Origin: Syncephalastrum monosporum B8922
Taxonomy: Eukaryota > Mucoromycota > Mucoromycetes > Mucorales > Syncephalastraceae
Length of the DNA stretch: 64,000 bases
Direction of reading: 5' to 3'
NCBI GenBank assembly: GCA_000697355.1
Contig: JNEN01000968.1
Span: 18,068-82,067 of the forward strand
Numbering within the stretch: position 1 is the first letter of the stretch; each line of letters starts with the position of its first letter. This document shows, piece after piece, positions 43,273-54,494 of the stretch. The notes beneath the pieces are model-generated. The model saw only the letters and a list, made by a program, of their open reading frames with translations, was not told the origin of the DNA and ran no database searches. Made by a program: the position numbers and the translations under genes.

Positions 43273-44109
43273 ATGGGCGATTCAGCATATCTCAATCCAT
43301 ACACGCAGCAGATGCTATCCTACTACCAACAACAACATCAGCAGCAGCCACAGCAACCAAATTATGGCATGTATGGCCAATCTCAGTCATCTTCATTTTA
43401 TGCGCCGCAATCACCGGCCATTAGTTCGTATAATCTGTCTCAAGCGGCGCTTCTGGGTGGTCTGCAGCACCAATATCAGCAAGAGCAGCGGCGTCAGCAG
43501 CAACCACCACCAAAGCAGCCGCAATCGGAGGTGCCGCGAAGTAACATCATTCGGTCCGCTCCCCCTCCCTCGCCTTCGGCGCAAAACTATGAGGCCTACC
43601 GAAACATGCCTCCTGGCGAGCCTGAGGGATATGATCAAGGAGAAGCTGTCAAAAAAGCAGGCCGACGGCGGTCGGGATTCTTCTTGATGCCCAGTAAGCC
43701 AAATTTCTGGAGCCCGCGCGACAACAAGGCACGCAAGCGGAAGTCTATGCCCTCCCTGCGTAAGCATGCAGATGACGGACCGGCCATGCCAGGTGGCTTT
43801 CCGGGTGGCAACAGTCCACCGCCGGCTTATCAGGCAAACACACCCCCACAGCAGCAGCAGCAACAACAGCAATCACCTCCGCCTCCGCCTCCACCACCTC
43901 AGGTTCAAGCGCCCCCGCCGGCGCCCCCGTTTTCTATGCCGCAAATCCCAGCAGGTGGATATCTTTATTATTGTCCCCCTCAGCCCGCGCCAGAAAGCCC
44001 GCCTGTCGTCTCTCTAGAACCAAGCGCGTCGCCGCGCAAGGCCATCCCCCAGGCTACCATGTACAATCCGCGTCAAGTGCCAGCACGGGATCGATGCGCT
44101 ATCATGTAG
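43273..44109 (+). CDS. Proline/glutamine-rich protein with CaaX box
   Basis: Single exon, 278 residues, family not recognised. The N-terminus is Q/Y/P-rich (YLNPYTQQMLSYYQQQH). The centre is basic: KKAGRRRSGFFLMPSKPNF and KARKRKSMPSLRKHADDG, where KPNFWSP looks conserved. Then come polyQ and polyP runs, and the protein ends VPARDRCAIM. The last four residues CAIM fit the CaaX prenylation motif; Met at the end favours farnesylation. With the basic central patches this suggests a membrane-anchored scaffold, possibly with SH3 or WW partners via polyP. This is inference from motifs. The start follows a short 5' leader. Confidence 0.65.
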   Translation: MGDSAYLNPYTQQMLSYYQQQHQQQPQQPNYGMYGQSQSSSFYAPQSPAISSYNLSQAALLGGLQHQYQQEQRRQQQPPPKQPQSEVPRSNIIRSAPPPSPSAQNYEAYRNMPPGEPEGYDQGEAVKKAGRRRSGFFLMPSKPNFWSPRDNKARKRKSMPSLRKHADDGPAMPGGFPGGNSPPPAYQANTPPQQQQQQQQSPPPPPPPPQVQAPPPAPPFSMPQIPAGGYLYYCPPQPAPESPPVVSLEPSASPRKAIPQATMYNPRQVPARDRCAIM

Positions 44110-45025
44110 TATGGCACGCACGGTTTTCATATTTATCTTTCTCGGTTACCCTCTCCTCGTCATGTATATTTCACTGCTTATAGCCACATAGCTGTAATAA
44201 ACAAAAAAATCATTAAAAATAATGTAGCGTACTTGATAAACTCAATATTTCAAAGGAGTTGACGCTCAAAGTGTGCGTTGATAGCACGGGCACCCTTATT
44301 TTTGTTAACAGGCTGATGTCCGGATTGCGCAAATAGTATGAAGACGGGCAAAGCATGGACGTGTCGAATTGATGCGCACATGTCATGTCCTTTTATATGC
44401 GTGGCGCGACGAACTGCACAACCTGGAAAATTGCCCTATCGTATCATCTTCGAAAGGAAGGGGATCACTTCTTGATATCGTGGTATATTATCAGTATCAT
44501 AATGATCAAATATTTACAGTTTTAACACTGAACGATCTTATGTAGAGGATCTAAATGCATGATGAATTTCCTTGACCACTAATTGGACTGTTGTAGATCA
44601 CGAAGAATTATCAGACATCTCTCGTAAGTCCTCATCTATTTTCTTGTGTATTCTAAAGGCGCAAAACAGTTACTTTATGTATGTAACATGCAGCCTGTCC
44701 GCCTGTATCGTTGGCTTCATACCGGAAAAACTTCTGGTACGGATATTGATAAAATATATAGGTAGAGTAGCGCATATACGAAGAGAAGGTGAGAGTAGAC
44801 GCACAGAGGTCAAAGTATACAGGTAGGGATGACTGAGGCAGTTGACTGCATTGCCGTAACTGATAAGTAGCCCCATGGCAATAAATTCCATCGCTGCACA
44901 GCTATTGTCAGAGGTACATTAGTTGAAGCTGATTCGTAAAGTTTATTGGATTATGAGATGGCTCAAACAAGTTTGAATAAATTACTAAAGATACCATAAG
45001 GATTGTCCACGGTAAAAGGGAATCT
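44110..45025. other. Intergenic, nothing recognised
   Basis: About 0.9 kb, AT-rich. An AATAA-type poly(A) context near 44198 probably ends the CaaX gene. No gene is supported. Confidence 0.5.
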
Positions 45026-45223
45026 TTAAGTATAGGCAGCTATGGTCTGGGTAAAAGCGTCGAAGAATTGATGATAAATGTTAGCACCAGGAAAGTTAGG
45101 AGGAGGGCCACCATCAGCGCCAGGAATAGCTCCACCACCGCCAGAAGCAGGGACCGGTCGAGCGTAGATGGCACCGGAAAAACAGACGACAGTCGCAGAA
45201 GCTAAGAAGAGGAAGAAGCGCAT
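45026..45223 (-). CDS. Small secreted Gly/Pro-rich protein
   Basis: Intronless, 65 residues. A clear signal peptide (MRFFLFLASATVVCFSGAIYA) with an A-x-A-like cleavage region is followed by a 43-residue mature part, RPVPASGGGGAIPGADGG, with a PNFPGANIYHQFFDAF segment. It has no cysteines after the signal peptide. A TATA box on the minus strand (complement at about 45267-45276) lies about 45-50 bp above the ATG, so the 5' UTR is short, as is common for abundant secreted fungal peptides. No known family. Could be a wall peptide or a processed peptide. Confidence 0.6.
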   Translation of the reverse strand: MRFFLFLASATVVCFSGAIYARPVPASGGGGAIPGADGGPPPNFPGANIYHQFFDAFTQTIAAYT

Positions 45224-46087
45224 GGTATGTTTTATGCTGGTTTAATGCTGCTCCACTGTTGTACTCTTTTTATATCTTGTTAGTCTCGGCTGGTCAAAAA
45301 CGCGTACTCCACCTACTTGCGCACCGCTTAAGCGAAGTAGAGGTACCCTACAGATGCAGAAGAGGCTGAATGCATACGAGAGGTAGGCTTATTAGGGGGC
45401 GACGTGGAACCCCTTTACTGCCCTCTCCCTTGCGCTGTTGAAATTGAGTATACTGTAGTCCCATTCTCTGCACTACATACTTCATCTCTTGTCTCCTGTC
45501 GACGTGTTTGATCTGGATGGAGGTAGTCTGCAACAAATTTTGGGAGGGAAAAACCGGCGGTATGCAAGTCCATCGACGCAGGGGCTGCGTCAAGTCAAAA
45601 TACGGGTTTTTAGAGCACACGAAGTGACGATCTGAGCGCATGGGTACGCTGGCACGCAAGAGTAGGCATAGCGCACTAGCGGGTACAACTGGCTATTTTA
45701 GAATAAACACAAGGTCATGTATGTACGTGCGTGCAATATGTTCTGATTTGTAAAGGCACGTCTGATGTGCGCAAGGCCACTTTCTATGGCTATCCAGGGC
45801 CATTTCGGTGGAAGGACACCAGGGCTGATTTCAGTTACTCTGCAGTCATCAAAGACATACTCATATGATGCTCAAGAGTACGTCAAGCCAATTTCGATAA
45901 CAGTGTAGTGTAATGATCTATCGCAACCCAGGCCAGGATCATGCTTTGATTACCTACCTACTAGATACAGCCCCCCGATCCTTTAGTACCGTCATGATAG
46001 GGAAGACATATGTAACATGGGAAGGTTCGTTTATAGCAAAAGTTCAAGTGGACTTTTCTCATAATTTTATTAACGCCGATTGAGTAC
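45224..46087. other. Intergenic, nothing recognised
   Basis: About 0.86 kb. The promoter of the small secreted gene lies at its left; the 3' UTR of zuotin at its right. The open frame at 45348-45659 has no gene-like features. Confidence 0.5.
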
Positions 46088-47436
46088 TTATTGGGCGGCA
46101 GCGGCAGCAAAGACCTCAGCAAACTTGCCGTCAGCCTGACCCTGCTCAAGGCTCTTGCGGAGAGCCTCAAGGTTGGGCAGCATCTTGTTCTTGACAAGAA
46201 CTTCGTCAAGGAGGGCAAGCTGGGTGGACATCTGCTCGGGCGTGGCGGGCTCGCCAGCGAGACCATAGTTGTTGGCCTGGAAGAGCTGCTTGACGGTCTT
46301 CTTCTCCTTCTTAACAGCACGCTTGATGGCCTCCTTGTCCTTCTTGGCAGCGTTGGCGGCATCCTTTGCGTCCTGCTCGGCCTTCTCCTTGGCGAGGCGC
46401 TCTTCCTCAGCCTTGCGGGCCTTCTCCTCGGCGGCAGCCTTCTCAGCGGCAGCCTTAGCATCCTTCTTGGCGTTGCGGCGCTTCTTCTCCTCGGCACGGA
46501 TCAGAGCAATGCGGGGATCGACGCTCAAGCAGGTATCAATGATCTTGCGCAGACGAGCGTTGTCCTCCTTCTTGAGCTGGGCACGCTGGGCACGGTTCTT
46601 CTTCTCTTGGTAACGCTTGTCGTCACGGTTGTCGGCACCCTCGGCGCCCTCCTTGTCGAGCCATTCAAAGGTACGCCACGAGTCAAAGTTGTACCAGAAG
46701 TCGTAGAAGCCCTCGACGGCCTCCTTGTCGGCGGGGTCGCTCGTGACGAGCTGGGGCACGGGCTGCTTGTTGCTGAAGCGGGCCTCGCGCTCGAAGACAG
46801 GGGCCCACAGCTCGTAGAAGTCGCCGGGGGTCTTGGCGGTAGGGACATCCTCGTCGAGCTCGGCCATGCCAAAGTCGACGGAGTCGTACTGGCGACGGGT
46901 GACGGGGTTCATCAGCGTGTCGTAGGCCTTGGCAATGCACTTGAAGAAAGCATCGTCGTTCTTGTCGGCCTTCTTATCGGGATGGTGAAGCAGGACCATG
47001 CGGCGGTGGGCCTTCTTGATCTGTTCCTCGGTGGCCTTGTAACGGAGCTTGGTCAGACCCAGGACGGCGTAGTTGTCCTGCTGCTTCCAGTTGGTGGGGT
47101 CGGTGTTGACCGTGTCGAGATCGACATCCTCGTACTCAAAGTCAACCTTCTCCTCCTCGACGACCTGCTTGGCCTTCTGCTCGGCCTGGTAGCGCTCATC
47201 CTCAGAGAACGTGCGGTTGTGCAGCTTGCGCGAAGCATAGGCAAAGAAAGTAGGGCCAACGGGCTCAAGCACACGCTGGGTGGCGGCTGTCACGATTGAA
47301 TAGAGTCAGTTATGGATGCAGTTCCTTGTTTTTGTGCGATCAACTTACGCGAGGCAGAAGCGTGAACAACAGAGGGCTGATCAGCCTTGTAAGAGGCGGG
47401 GGGAGGAGGGAGCAAGAAGTCGAGAGTGAGCGACAT
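46088..47436 (-). CDS. ZUO1: Zuotin, ribosome-associated J-protein
   Basis: Exons 47436-47349 and 47286-46088 give 428 residues; yeast Zuo1 has 433. The order matches the family: N-terminal MSLTLDFLLPPPP segment (contacts the partner Ssz1), VLEPVGPTFFAYASRKLHNRTFSEDE, J-domain from about residue 100 to 164 with HPD at 131-133 (HHPDKKADKNDDAFFKCIAKAYDTL), and the zuotin homology domain (DFYELWAPVFEREARFSN, FYDFWYNFDSWRTFEWLDKE). A long charged, Lys/Ala/Glu-rich helix binds the ribosome, and a C-terminal four-helix bundle ends the protein. It partners with Ssz1 in RAC and stimulates Ssb-type Hsp70 at the tunnel exit. The C-terminus ends AAAAQ, without the human SANT domains. Codon bias is strong, and the whole antisense strand is open as a consequence. 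Confidence 0.96.
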
Positions 47437-48442
47437 GTCTGATGTAGTGGTAAAAGAACAAAGACTGCAAAGGAGGCGTCCTGCCCTTTTTTGATAGGTT
47501 TAGCACAAGCCACCCGATCCCACTGCATGGGATTCTTAGATTGTGCCCTGGATTCTTCATTTGGAAATTGATCGATCTCAAAGTATGTACTGTAAGCCCT
47601 CTAATCATCTGCTTCGACATACATGTGATCCAAAGAGGAAAAGCGTTTCCACGTGCATTGCTATGTTATGCTATGTCAGATCCAGTTTTGTAAAAAGCAC
47701 AACCACCGACCGTACTTTTAGTATCTTGGAAGAAAAGGCACAGAGCAAGACGGGGAGGGATACACGTCCGCGCAAGGAAGTGGACGACATTTATCGAGGT
47801 CACCACTTTACGGACGAGATCAATGACCATCTGTCATATATTATCCAAGAGACAGGACAAGCATTTTTTAATACTAGTTTATGTTTTCAATGCGTATAGT
47901 AGTAATACGCAGTAAAATGACTCTGCTTTCCATGAAGAAAGTAAAAAAGAGAACAGACGTCTCTTAAGATATAGTGATCATACTATCTAGGAGCATGATG
48001 GAGTGAGCTGCGCATCAAAGAAAGAGAATAAAGGTCTTGCATAGTAAGACATCGCTATTGTGATAGGGCATTACCTATCGCTCAACATTTCTTTTTATTT
48101 GTAACAAATCAGTGACGATCGTCTGCAAAAGGAAGCCCTACCGAATCGAGAAAATATCTGCAGTTCTATGGTAAAGCTAAAATAAAGCTAAAATCACTGC
48201 ACTCGCCTTCCGAATGACCCCACATGAAGCTGAAGTTGGGTTACGCAAAAAAGCGGATATGAAAGAATAGGAAAAGGGAAGCCGCAGTGATGAGGGAGCA
48301 TACGGTGGAGCAGAGAGCAGGTGGAATCACGTGGGCACACAATATACACTTTTCTCTAAAAGAAAAAAAGGGTCGGGCAAACGATTGATCCGCCTCTCTT
48401 CTCTTTTATCTTCTTTTTTTCATTACATTACAATAAAGTCCT
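47437..48442. other. Divergent intergenic region
   Basis: About 1 kb between zuotin and ethanolamine kinase. An open frame at 47543-47899 contains a protein-like stretch (VDDIYRGHHFTDEINDHLSY) but no start context, domain or splice support; I leave it unannotated. Confidence 0.45.
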
Positions 48443-49890
48443 ATGCCTCCCAACACCGTGATTGCCCATCCTCCCAGCCGGTCCGAGCTCGACGAAGCCA
48501 AGGCACTCGACCAGCTGATTGAGACAACCCCTTTTGTCGATGTCGAGGTTTCGTCTGGACAGCTGTTTGACGGTGCCTATCAGGTCGTCTCTGCCATATT
48601 CCCCTCTTGGCAAAAGGAAAACGTCAAGTTCACCCAGTGCAAAGACGGAATCACAAACCAGTGTAAGATGTCCTTCATTCTAAGCTGTGGCAAGGAATGC
48701 TCATTCAGTCGAACCATTAGTGGTCAAGGTGACGCATGTCCCTACCGACTTTTCCGTACTCGTTCGGGCGTACGGCCAGGGCTCTGAGCTAATCATTGAT
48801 CGCAAGCAGGAGGTCATTGTAAGTAGAGGCGGTTGTGTTGTGCTTTTCTTTTGTTGTCGCAACAGCAGTCAGCTGACCCATTTAAAGAACCTTGTCACCT
48901 TATCGGCGCAGGGTCTGTGTCCGCCTCTTTACGCCCGGTTCCGGAACGGACTCATGTATGGCTTTATCAAGGGCCGTGTCTCCACCGTCGAGGACCTGGG
49001 TCAGCTCACCACCGCAGAATGGATTGCTCACAAGGTCGCAAAGTGGCACCAGGTCCACCTTCCGTCCACGAAGGACAAACAGGCCCCCAAAGAGAAGCTG
49101 TGGGCGACCATGTGGAGCTGGCTTAAAGAAGGTATTGACATAAGGAGAGGCATATAGTGGGGTAAAGTAGGGGAATCAGACTCTCACACTCGGGTAGTGC
49201 CGCATCAATATGACAACGCCAAGCAACAAAAGACTTTTGAAAGCCGATTCGATCTAAAGTCGCTTGCAGAAGAGGTACGTGCACCCGTCGTGCATGCATA
49301 GATGGTGTGGTACGGGATGGCTTCTGATGATATTTTAGCTCGAGATGTTGTCTGCCCGTTTAGGAAAACTAGGATCACCCGTGGTCTTCTCTCACAATGA
49401 TCTCCTGTACGGCAATGTTATTTTTGACGATGAAAAGGGTATGTACCGTGACCTCACCTTGGCATTTCTCTGTTTATCTAACATATGAAATCACAATGAC
49501 TAAAAATCAAAATAATCACGTTTAGGCCAAGCGTCTTTCATCGACTATGAGTATGGATGCTATGCCGCGCGAGGATTCGACATTGGAAACCACTTTAACG
49601 AGTTTGCTGGCTTTGAATGCGACTACGGGCGGTATCCTACCAAGGAATTTCAGATGCAATGGTTTGATTGGTACCTGCGTGAATACAACGGCACCGAGCC
49701 CTCCGAAGCAGACAAGGAGCAGCTGTACCGCGAAGTAGAAGGCTTCTCCTTGGCATCGCATTTTTACTGGGGCCTGTGGGCACTCATCCAGGCCAAGATT
49801 TCCAACATTGACTTTGACTACATGGAATATGCTGTGCTCCGGTTCGACGAGTATGAACGACGCAAGCAGCAAGTCTTACCTAATCTGTAA
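48443..49890 (+). CDS. EKI1: Ethanolamine kinase (choline/ethanolamine kinase family)
   Basis: Six exons: 48443-48662, 48721-48818, 48888-49131, 49198-49274, 49339-49438 and 49526-49890, giving 367 residues. It phosphorylates ethanolamine with ATP, the first step of the CDP-ethanolamine branch of phosphatidylethanolamine synthesis, in the cytosol. Key features: KDGITNQLVKV (nucleotide loop), VLVRAYGQGSELIIDRKQEV, AQGLCPPLYARFRNGLMYGFIKGR, the Brenner motif VVFSHNDLLYGNVIF with catalytic Asp, and the choline-kinase motif ASFIDYEYGCYAARGFDIGNHFNE. The spacing and GLCPPLYARF favour ethanolamine over choline kinases, but substrate preference cannot be proven from sequence. The gene is divergent from zuotin. 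Confidence 0.92.
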
Positions 49891-50312
49891 TATCTAAAGC
49901 ACTCTTCACATACACCCATTCTGCCCTTTCTTCTTCTTTCTTATACCAGTAGCATCCCACATATTCTCTTATAAAATGCAATTCGTTTCCCCTTACTATG
50001 ACCTGACCTAGTACACCAAACAAGGAGGGGCAGTGCATACCTAGAGTGCTGGCCTCCATCAACCTTTTCTGCTCTTATACCAGTTCTGCAATCAGGGGAT
50101 TATGTGAAAGGACGTGTGCGTCTGTCTTCAGTGCCTTTCGTGGCTACTGATCTGGGAAGACACAAGCTAGCATCATGCTTGAGATCCCCTCATGATAAGA
50201 CCGATAAAATGCATGGGACCTCAGAGATTACTTTCTAAACGACGTCGATATTTGTAGGAGCCGATAGAGATGTATATTCGTGTGTGTGTTCGTATTGGGA
50301 TATATATGTTGT
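49891..50312. other. Convergent intergenic region
   Basis: About 420 bp holding the 3' ends of ethanolamine kinase and VMA10. No gene seen. Confidence 0.5.
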
Positions 50313-50867
50313 CTACACGCGGGCATTGATATGCGGTTCGGCCTGGACATTCGTGATGGCTTCGAGCATCTTGTCCAGGGCCTTGCTCTTGTTCTCTTCA
50401 TACGAAGCCTGAATCTCAGACACCTTGGCGTCCGTCTCCTGGTCCACCTGGCTCAGACTCTGGTCGGACGTACCCGAGTGCTGCAAGACAAAGTAGACAT
50501 CAGCATACGTAAGGCACAGTACCTCTATTACTGCCCCTTTATTTTGCTTTTCCTTACCTGGGCAACAAAGTTTTGGTATTCGGCGTTCTTCTGGGCCTTG
50601 AGCTCCTCAATCTCCTTGGCAGCCTCGGAGCGAGCATCCTTCAAACGCTGCACACGGTCTACATTGAGAAGGGAGAGTGAATACAAACGCGTTCAGGCGA
50701 GAAAGAAGAAAAATAAAAGTACATTGCTTGGCCTTCTGGACAATCTTGGCTGCTTCACGTTCAGCCTCCAAAAGAGTGTTAATTCCTTGCGAGCTCGATG
50801 CAGCCTAGAGAGAAGCAAATGAGCTATGAATATAAAGATAGCTCTCGCAAGCGTGATGGCCTACCAT
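50313..50867 (-). CDS. VMA10: V-type ATPase subunit G
   Basis: Exons 50867-50865 (the ATG alone), 50804-50723, 50658-50558 and 50480-50313 give 117 residues; yeast Vma10 has 114. The sequence AASSSQGINTLLEAEREAAK, IVQKAKQYRVQRLKDARSEA, KEIEELKAQKNAEYQNF is the conserved N-terminal half of subunit G. The rest is a coiled coil to the C-terminus. Subunit G pairs with E in the peripheral stalk of the vacuolar proton pump. The first coding exon contains only the start codon: ATG is followed at once by GTAGGC. The next exon begins after a CTCTCTAG acceptor with GCTGCATCG in frame. No other in-frame ATG exists before LLEAE, which supports this model. Confidence 0.92.
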
Positions 50868-51985
50868 GGTTATAATGAAGAAGAATGAGAGAGTTGTTCT
50901 GTTCTGACGGAGGCGTTTGAAGGAGCTCGAATGTTTCAAGCAACATTCTGTGTCGGCCTTCGAATTCCGTGCTAAGTATTGGGGAAAATTTGGTCCACAT
51001 CTTCAGGCTTAACGTAGTGGACCTCAAACGAGGAGAAATGCGTTCAGCTCTATGTAAAGTGCATAGTAGCCGACCAGAGAAAAAACATGACGCATGTACA
51101 GATAGATAAAGTAGTATCTCGAGCCGTTTACTAAAAGCAAGCTTGGGGAGGCCGAATTTGTAAGCAGATGTAGGCTCAACAAGGATAGGCCTATGTTGGC
51201 ACTGAAAGTTTGGCTTCATCCAGCATTAAGTCAGAATTCGGGCCTATTCCTTACTACTTTACATATTTTTACCAAATACTGCTGATGGGAGCAGTGCGAC
51301 TGGGGAAGAGGGCATGCAAGGTAGCACTTTCGATTCGCGGAGGGGTGCATCCACATCGGCAGGGCTGGAAGTCAAGAGGAGGTAGCCAATGTCATTCGGC
51401 AATATAGATTACTATTTTAGCGTTGGAACATCGTTTATTTTTACATTTATCGGCTACTAGAGGTCAGATTCAAAAAGCATGGTCTGTCCTCTAGAAGTCG
51501 GTCAGCTACAGCACCGTCCTGTACTATGTGTAGGGAATTACTGGCAGGGGAATATCCTCTAACCATCCAATACCAAAAAATTGACCGATAGAACTTAATG
51601 CAGAAGACATCCAGACCTTTTTTTTTTTCTTTAAAAGGCATTAAGCGCATCGAAACCTGTTGCAGGTAGAGCTGACCGTAATGTCTTAGTGCTTTCTTCT
51701 GCTTATCCACATAGCCGTCTCCTTCATGTCAGTTTATAGTAGCTCTTACAGATGTAACTGGATTCTACCCCATAACAGCAACAGCAAGGAGGCAGGCGAA
51801 TATACTATACCTATGCAGCGTATTCTGTAGCAATACCGTAACTAATGGTCCTGTATAAGCTTTGTGATTGGCTTGAAATAATTCCAACTCTGCGCTTGAG
51901 AGAGCCGCCTAAAAATTCGTGACGGCATATGAGCTTGTGAGCGGGTTCGTGCTTGAAGTATCACCGTATCCCAACTTTCTTTTGT
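50868..51985. other. Divergent intergenic region
   Basis: About 1.1 kb between VMA10 and the CDK12-like kinase gene. I find no supportable gene; short open frames lack motifs. Confidence 0.5.
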
Positions 51986-54494
51986 ATGGAACGCCAACAC
52001 AGCTCGTCCAAGTCCAGCACAAAGGGCGATTCGTCTCGTTCACCGTCGCGCCACGATTACGAACGATCCCGAGACCGCAGGCGCAGACACCATTCGCGCG
52101 ACCGGTCCGCTGATTCGTACAAGGACCGCAAACGAAGGCGGTCGCCCGACGACTACTACGACAGCCCCAGCAGGAGCAGCCGGCGTCGCGAGCGAAGCAG
52201 CCGCTACGACGACGACAGCAGCGACGACGACTACAAAAGACACCGCGAGTCGCGATCCAGACGGTCTCGGAACGATGATCGTCGCTCCAGACGCCGATCC
52301 AGAAGCAGAGAACGATCCAGCCGTGGTAGTCGTCGTCATCGTCACCGCTACGATAGCTACGACTCTGACAGAAGCACCAGCAGAGACAGACGACGCCACT
52401 ACAGCAGGGAACGTAGAAGCAAAGGACGCAGAAGCAAAGAACGGTCCACGAAGGACAAGTCAAAGAAGGAAGCTGCTTCTTCCTCAACAACAGATGCCCC
52501 CCCTGCTCCTCCTCTTCCTCCTACGACTGCTTCTACCACTACTGCTTCTACCACGACTACTACTACACCAGCAGCAGCTGCTATGGCCCATGCTCCGTCT
52601 TCTGCTTCTTTGGCGATACCCACCGGACCTGCTGCTACTCGGTAATACGCTCGTTATAGAAACGAACCAAACCAAACCAAACCAAACATTGACACATTCT
52701 TTCTACAGTGACGGAGCCGAATGGCAGGCCAACCAAGACTACACCGCGTTCTATCACTCCACAGCAGCTTATTATCATGATTACAATAACTACCCTCAGC
52801 CGCAGGCGGTCGACGGAAATGGCTCCGCTTACCATGCCTATACACTAGAACAGACACAGCTTCATCAAAAAGAGGCGAATCGAAGAAAAGACGAGGAATC
52901 CATCAGGACCAGTGAGCGCTATAATGTGCTAGACAGTGTGGGATACCCGGCTAGGATAGAAGAAGACGCGTCACTGCTGTTTGAAAAGATCGGGCAGGTC
53001 GGCGAAGGAACCTACGGGTAAGTTTAAACCACCGTGTCTGTTCTTCTTCTCGCCCTGATGCCTCTTACTTTCCTTAGCAAGGTGTACAAGGCGAGAAACC
53101 AGACAACCGGCCATTTGATGGCGCTCAAGAGGATTCGAATGAAGGCGGACAAAGACGGAGTAAGTGGAATAGGTTGTTAATGACCTTGGACTCAAGGAAA
53201 AGAAAACTATAGTTTCCTATCACGGCGATGCGAGAAATCAAGCTGCTCCAGCGTCTCAAGCACAAGCACATTGTCGAGCTGCAACAGATCATGGTGGCCA
53301 AAGGTAAGTGGCATAGTGTGTGCAGGCTACGTAATAACCTTACGGTGGAGCAGGCTCGGTGTATATGGTGCTCGAGTATATGGATCACGACCTGTCGGGT
53401 ATTCTGACCCATCCCAATTTCAAGTTTGACCCCGCCCACGCCAAGTCGCTCGTGAAACAGATGCTCGAAGGGCTGGCATATCTTCATCAAAACGGCATCC
53501 TCCACCGAGACATTAAAGGGTCCAACTTACTGCTCAATAACCAAGGCGAACTGAAAATCGCTGACTTTGGTCTCGCGCGCATCTTTCAAAAGAATACGAC
53601 CAACGACTATACCAACCGGGTCATCACGCTGTGGTACCGTCCGCCCGAGCTCCTGCTGGGCGCTACCGCGTATGGCCCTGCCGTCGATATCTGGAGCGTA
53701 GGGTAGGCGATGACCTTCTTGGATCCTACGAGGCGCTAAATTTCCCGTAATAGGTGTATCATGATGGAATTCTTCGCCAACAAGCCTCCGTTTGCCGGCG
53801 TGGATGAAATCACGCAGCTCGAAATCATCTACAAGACAATGGGCACACCGACGCCCGAGTCATGGCCGTCTATCACCAAGCTGCCTTGGTACGATTTGAT
53901 CAAACCCAAAGAAACGTACCCAAATCGTTTCAAAGAGCTATACCAAATGTAAGTCTACTCTTATACTGCGGCGGTCTGGTCACTAACTACAGGCATGTTT
54001 TTATTTGAAGGGTGCTTTCACCGGGCGCGCTCGAATTACTCGAAGCGATGCTGTCGATGGACCCCGAAAAGCGGCCGAGTGCTGCTGAGGCACTTCAGTT
54101 TGACTACTTTATAAAGGAGGAGCCCGCGGCGTTACCCCCCGCAAAGTAAGTATACAGGGTACATTCATATTAAGATAAGCTAATACGGTCGGACGAACTC
54201 AGCTTATTAGACGTAAATGGCGACTGGCACGAATTCGAGTCCAAACAGCGGAAACGACAGAGACATCTGGAGCGCATCCGGAAACCGCCTCCAGCCCAGC
54301 AAAGTCATCATCCTGATAACGCGCCAGAACAGGACCAAGACGAGGGCCACGAAGCAAGAACAGCCGCAACGGCAGCAGGAGCGGGAGCACGCGGAGGAGG
54401 AGACGCTCCACCCCCTCCACCGCCACCGCCGTTCACTGCTTCCAGCGCCCCTTTGGCTGATCAAGGCACCTCACACGACAGGATGACGACTTGA
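51986..54494 (+). CDS. CTK1: CTDK-I kinase, CDK12/Ctk1 ortholog
   Basis: Eight exons: 51986-52641, 52709-53017, 53078-53159, 53213-53303, 53354-53702, 53754-53948, 54011-54145 and 54203-54494, giving 702 residues. Residues 1-165 form an RS domain (RSRDRRRRHHSRDRS, RRSRSRERSSRGSRR), then Pro/Thr-rich linker. The kinase domain (about 309-605) has GQVGEGTYGKVY, the ATP-binding Lys in MALKRIRM, a PITAMRE cyclin-binding helix, HRDIKGSNLLL, DFGLARIF, TLWYRPPELLLG and a CMGC end. It phosphorylates Ser2 of the RNA polymerase II C-terminal domain with a cyclin K/Ctk2 partner. Budding-yeast Ctk1 has only a short N-terminus, so the RS domain is closer to metazoan CDK12/13. The C-terminus carries a PPPPPPPP run. 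Confidence 0.94.

Noticed and set aside
46091..47299. A 402-codon open frame antisense to zuotin.
   Set aside because: Low-complexity Leu/Val-rich translation arising from biased codons opposite the Lys/Ala/Glu helix of zuotin; no supporting signal.
47543..47899. A 118-codon frame between zuotin and ethanolamine kinase.
   Set aside because: Contains one protein-like stretch but no plausible start context, domain or splice evidence.
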